From positions 6,305,501-6,369,500 of the forward strand of contig CM007989.1 of the NCBI GenBank assembly GCA_002189035.1: DNA of 64,000 bases, in the 5' to 3' direction. The stretch comes from Utricularia gibba (lineage: Eukaryota; Streptophyta; Magnoliopsida; Lamiales; Lentibulariaceae). The translations under genes were made by a program, and so were the position numbers. The notes under the pieces are model-generated. The model ran no database searches. It saw nothing but the letters and a program-made list of their open reading frames with translations, and was not told the origin of the DNA. Within the stretch, counting starts at the first letter, position 1. Each line of letters begins with the position of its first letter. Below, piece by piece: positions 59,994 through 64,000 of the stretch.

Positions 59994-61724
59994 ATGATTC
60001 TGGGCGTTTCGGAGCTGATGGGCAGCCCCGGGGATGGAGGGATTGCTGGGGCGGAGGTTCACGAGAGCGGCGGCGCTAGCGGGGGAAGCAGCGAGATTGG
60101 AGCTTCCAGTTTGATTCCTGGGGGGGAGTCGAGGAAATTGAGAGGGTTGGCGGCGCCGGCAGTCGGTGGCCGAGCAAGGAAACATTGGCTTTGCTTAAGA
60201 TTCGGTCGGAAATGGATTCCGTTTTCAGAGACGCGTCGCATAAAGCGCCTCTCTGGGAAGAAGTCTCAAGGTAAAGAGATTCAATTTCTAGTGTTCTCTC
60301 TGGGATCGCGATTTCGTTGAATTGCAAAGGGGTTTTGTAATTTCTGTGAGATTTGGAACTGATTCGGTGGTTTCGGTGAACAGAAAGATGGCGGAGCTTG
60401 GGTTTCAGCGAAGCGCGAAGAAATGTAGAGAGAAATTCGAGAATGTTTACAAGTATCACAAGAGAACAAAAGATGGGCGAGCATCCAAACCTGCCGGGAA
60501 AACGTACAGATTCTTTGAGCAATTGGAAGCACTTGAGAACAACCCCTTTTTGGCTGTCGCCGTGCCGCCGCCGCCTCCACCGCCGCGAAATCAAACGCCG
60601 GTGACTATGAATAATAGCAACCCTTACACGGCTGCAGCGAGTTTGCCCACAAGTCCCACGCCGTTGAGTGTGCTACCGCCGAATCTTGCGCCGCCGCAGC
60701 AGCAGCAGATTAGTAGTGCGTTTCAACATCAGCAATCTCAGCCGGCGCCGAGTTTCCCGCAGTCGATTCTACAATTCTCCAATTCGATGTCGTCGTCTTC
60801 GACTTCGTCTGATGAGGATATACAAAGAAGACGGGGGAGGAAGAGGAAATGGAAGGACTATTTGCAGAAGCTAATGAGAGAAGTGATTCAGAAGCAAGAG
60901 GAGATGCAGAAACGTTTCCTCGAAACGCTCGAAAAACGTGAGTGCGATCGAATCTCTAGGGAGGAAGCGTGGAGAGTTCAGGAGATCGCGAGATTGAACC
61001 GCGAACACGAACTCTTGGTGCAGGAAAGATCCGCCGCCGCCGCCAAAGACGCCGCCGTGGTCGCCTTCTTGCAAAAGATCACCGACCAGCAAAATCTCCA
61101 AATCCCCGTTAGTCTCCCTCTCCCTACCTTCCCCCACTACCCACCCATGAACCACCCCCGGGCCCGGCTCCGATTAGGCAACCCCAACTAGAGATTGCCG
61201 AACTGGGAACGGGGGCGAGAGAAGAGAACGTGGGTGGTGCCGAGGGATCATCATCCCGGTGGCCGAAAGCGGAAGTTCACGCGCTGATAAAGCTGAGAAC
61301 AGACCTGGATCTAAAGTACCTAGAGACAGGACCAAAGGGTCCACTCTGGGAGGAGATTTCAGGTGCCATGGCGAAGCTGGGATACAACAGAAGCTCAAAG
61401 AGATGTAAAGAGAAATGGGAAAACATCAACAAGTACTACAAGAAAGTGAAGGAGAGCAAAAAGAAGCGCCCCGAGAACGCCAAGACGTGCCCCTATTTCC
61501 ACCAGCTCGAAGCCATCTACAAGGAAAAATGTAAAAACGAGGATCCGATGATGGCGCCGATAATGGCCCGGCCGGAGCAGCAATGGCCACCGCCGGATCA
61601 AAACCCAGTTCAAAATCCAGACGATCTCGGATTGGAAGACGACGACGGTGACGACGACGACGATGACGAGGACGGTGCCGGAGATGGCATTACCCCTCAG
61701 CCGCCGGTGAGTTCAGCGGAGTGA
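59994..61724 (+). CDS. Trihelix transcription factor, GT-2 subfamily
   Basis: Nuclear DNA-binding protein for GT elements with two trihelix domains. Exons 59994-60270 and 60384-61724. The first domain starts SRWPSKETLALLKIRSEMD (Trp about residue 59) and continues across the intron to KKCREKFENVYKYHKRTKDG; the second starts SRWPKAEVHALIKLRTDLD (about residue 386) and ends with WENINKYYKKVKESKKKRP. Between them are a Gln/Pro-rich segment, the nuclear-type basic run RRRGRKRKWKDYLQKL, and the long central helix characteristic of GT-2 (EEMQKRFLETLEKRE). The C terminus is acidic. Two apparent frameshifts occur: a G7 run at 60120-60126 before the first domain and a C5 run at 61155-61159 before the second. 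One base added to each gives about 539 residues. The rest is intact, so I treat it as a functional gene with assembly errors. GTL1, DF1 and GT-2 are the nearest relatives by eye. Confidence 0.92.
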
Positions 61725-64000
61725 GTTGGAATGTCGCGACGGCGATGTTAAATTGGCGGAGCAGGAGCGTCCGGTGGTGGGGGCCGTGTCGCAGAAGTTG
61801 TCAGAGAGGAGCGGGATGCGTTGTGGGTCATGGGCACGCAGATGCTTCGGTGGCACGGCGGTAAACGACATTTGAATCGCGGTAAAAAAAGCAAAGGTGG
61901 TTTTTTTGTTATTTAATTATTTTTTGAGGGGGAAAATAATAAATTGGGTTGGGGTCATTTATATTTATAAATACACAGGATGCGGGTGAGCTTCTTTCTC
62001 TTCTCCAGATAAGACTCTTGTTCATTTGTTCTGAGTTTTGTTGCTTGAGTGTACATGTACTGTTGTTATTCATACGGTGTCGTTTTGAGTTTCCTGAATT
62101 GTAATTTATATATCATTCAAAGTTTCCCGATTGGTATAAAAGTGTTGACTTTGCTTCATCCTCCCCATTTTGTCTTACTATTCAAGGGAATTAATGATGG
62201 TATTAATCCTTTTAAGCGTTTCAGTCCACATACTATATTAGGAATTACATGCTTAGAAATAAAAGCCCTTTGAAACAGTTTATAGTCACACAATCCAATT
62301 ATAATAATCAAAATTGTTAAATATAAACATTTGGGGGTGGGGTCTACCTGGAGGGTGATGGGGCCCGAATAATTAAAGGGTGAATTATTTGATGTAATGC
62401 GAAAATATAAAATAAATAATTAATTACAGGGATAGACATTTCATAATTGACGTGGCGAGGGAGTCATGCTACCGTCACAATCATGCAGCTCCCAACCTCC
62501 TCACCCTAAATGACATTGCACTCACCTTCAACGCTCTCACTCAAACCCCCAAAAGAAAAAAACAAAAAAAAAGACTTCAACGGTTTTCTTTTCATGTGCA
62601 CTCTTTTTATGGCACATGTTTGTGATCGTATATATCTTGTATGATATTGTTCGTGATAACATATGAATTGCATGGTTTATTATTTGCTCGTTAAAATCCC
62701 TTCTTATCTTAGTCTAATTCGGTTATTTCACGTGGCATCATTGTCAAAAAACTAGGGTTGATCACATATTTGTTAAAATTAAGGATCTAATAGATCGGGT
62801 GGACATACATGAAGGTTAAATAGATAGGAAATATAGTTATAAGATTAAACTCAACCATAACTTATAAGTTTTTATACACTTAAATATTTCAATTTCAAAT
62901 AATTATATAGAATTATTTGTTCTAATCATACTTACACATATAATAAGGGATTCCTATTCATTTCATGTAACCCCGTTATTTTATATGATGTTATTGTAAA
63001 AGACGATAGCCATCAGGGTGATTGATTTTAAATTATTTAAAACCGTTAAATTAAGAAATTAAAAAATTGAATGATATTGTAAAATATAATTAATAATAGT
63101 GCCGAAGAATTTACCGCGGTAAATGGGTTGGAGGTGGGGCCAACTGCCAGAGCATTGCATTGCGCACTAAAACGACAGGCAAGTACGCAACTGAAAAAAA
63201 TGGCTGACGCTTTTTCCCCCTTTTCGCCTTTTTATTTTTTATTTTTAATTCTTTTCCCCCCTCTCGCTCAACGAATTTTCCTGCTTTGGCGGATAACGGT
63301 ATGTGGTGTATAGCCATAGCATCAGCGTCACTCTTCCACTGACGTTCTCCAACTTTATTTAGTTTAAACTGAACTGTTATACCAATTCCCTTTTTTAATT
63401 TAATAAACGAAACCATACTTTCAAATTAAATCCCATTATAATGCGAGAAAAATATAAATTTGTGAATTTGTGCCAATACTATTCGAAATGTCTAATATTT
63501 TTTAAATTGTATGCTTAACTTTAGAGTGATGATAAAATCCGAGCTATTTTTTAAATGGTATGATCGCATCCAAATAAAGAACGAATACAGCGTCCATCAT
63601 GTGATTTGAAATACTTAATATTATTTCTAAATGGAATTATTTTTCAATAATTAGAATTGATGCGTATTATAAAGTTCTTCTATTGCACAACGCGTCATTT
63701 TGTTTCGCTGATGAATTTATAATTTTTGCATCGCATTGCAAAGGGAAACTTAATTTTTTTTAAAAAAAAAGGTGTGAAAATGAGTGTAAAATATGGGCTA
63801 ATGAAGAATGTTTTGGGGCTCTACCAGCAATGAGGCCCATAAGATGAATGGGCCCACACCCCATTTCCTAATCTCCGAGTAAAACAGTTGGAAAGTTAAC
63901 TCTAAAGTGAAGATCTTTATTGCAACTGTAGTATAAAATCAATTTATTTACATCATTTTTATTTAAATTCAAAAATCAAATTCTTTTTTTTAATCTCAAT
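61725..64000. other. 3' end of the trihelix gene and spacer
   Basis: The trihelix 3' UTR probably runs to around 62100. The rest is AT-rich, without recognisable genes or repeats. Confidence 0.5.

Overview
The window is nuclear DNA from a flowering plant, most likely a eudicot. The genes are split by short GT-AG introns, the spacers are AT-rich, the encoded families are plant-specific (MSL channel, SKU5-like protein, trihelix factor, nodulin-21-like transporter, DUF241), and there are many LTR-retrotransposons. I cannot name the species from the sequence.

Layout. 1-2131 (+): 3' part of an MSL10-like mechanosensitive channel gene. 2313-3176 (+): U11/U12 snRNP 25K protein of the minor spliceosome. 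3857-6236 (+): cytosolic AMY2-type alpha-amylase. 7080-13812 (-): a young, structurally complete Ty3/gypsy retrotransposon with matching LTRs, TSD, PBS and PPT. 14612-17061 (-): SKU5-similar multicopper-oxidase-like protein. 18.6-21.1 kb (-): decayed Ty1/copia element. 23115-24394 (+): PAP29-like purple acid phosphatase. 26089-27389 (-): one-repeat MYB (SHAQKFF) gene, with a broken second copy at 29.0-30.8 kb. 34.7-35.3 and 39.8-40.1 kb: copia and gypsy remnants. 36456-37352 (-): DUF241 protein. 41354-41731 (+): small hydrophilic protein whose frame opens with GTG. 46.8-50.6 kb: further decayed retroelements. 50.93-51.28 kb: plastid-derived pieces (rbcL, probably psaA). 51699-51893 (-): U2 snRNA gene with complete plant snRNA promoter. 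52125-52626 (-): an unassigned gene fragment. 53472-54101 (+): vacuolar-iron-transporter-like protein. 59994-61724 (+): GT-2-type trihelix transcription factor with two DNA-binding domains. The rest is mostly AT-rich spacer.

The genes are unrelated housekeeping, metabolic and regulatory loci. They do not form an operon-like or clustered pathway, and I found no convincing new biological system. The most useful observation is technical. Six apparent frameshifts in four otherwise intact reading frames are all single-base losses inside G/C homopolymers, which points to assembly error rather than pseudogenes. Other points worth a look are a GC-AG intron in the MSL gene, a 9-nt first coding exon in the amylase gene, a retrotransposon pol frame that runs through the PPT into the 3' LTR, a duplicated and decayed MYB gene cut off by a dispersed repeat, and a mosaic of plastid fragments beside a U2 gene.
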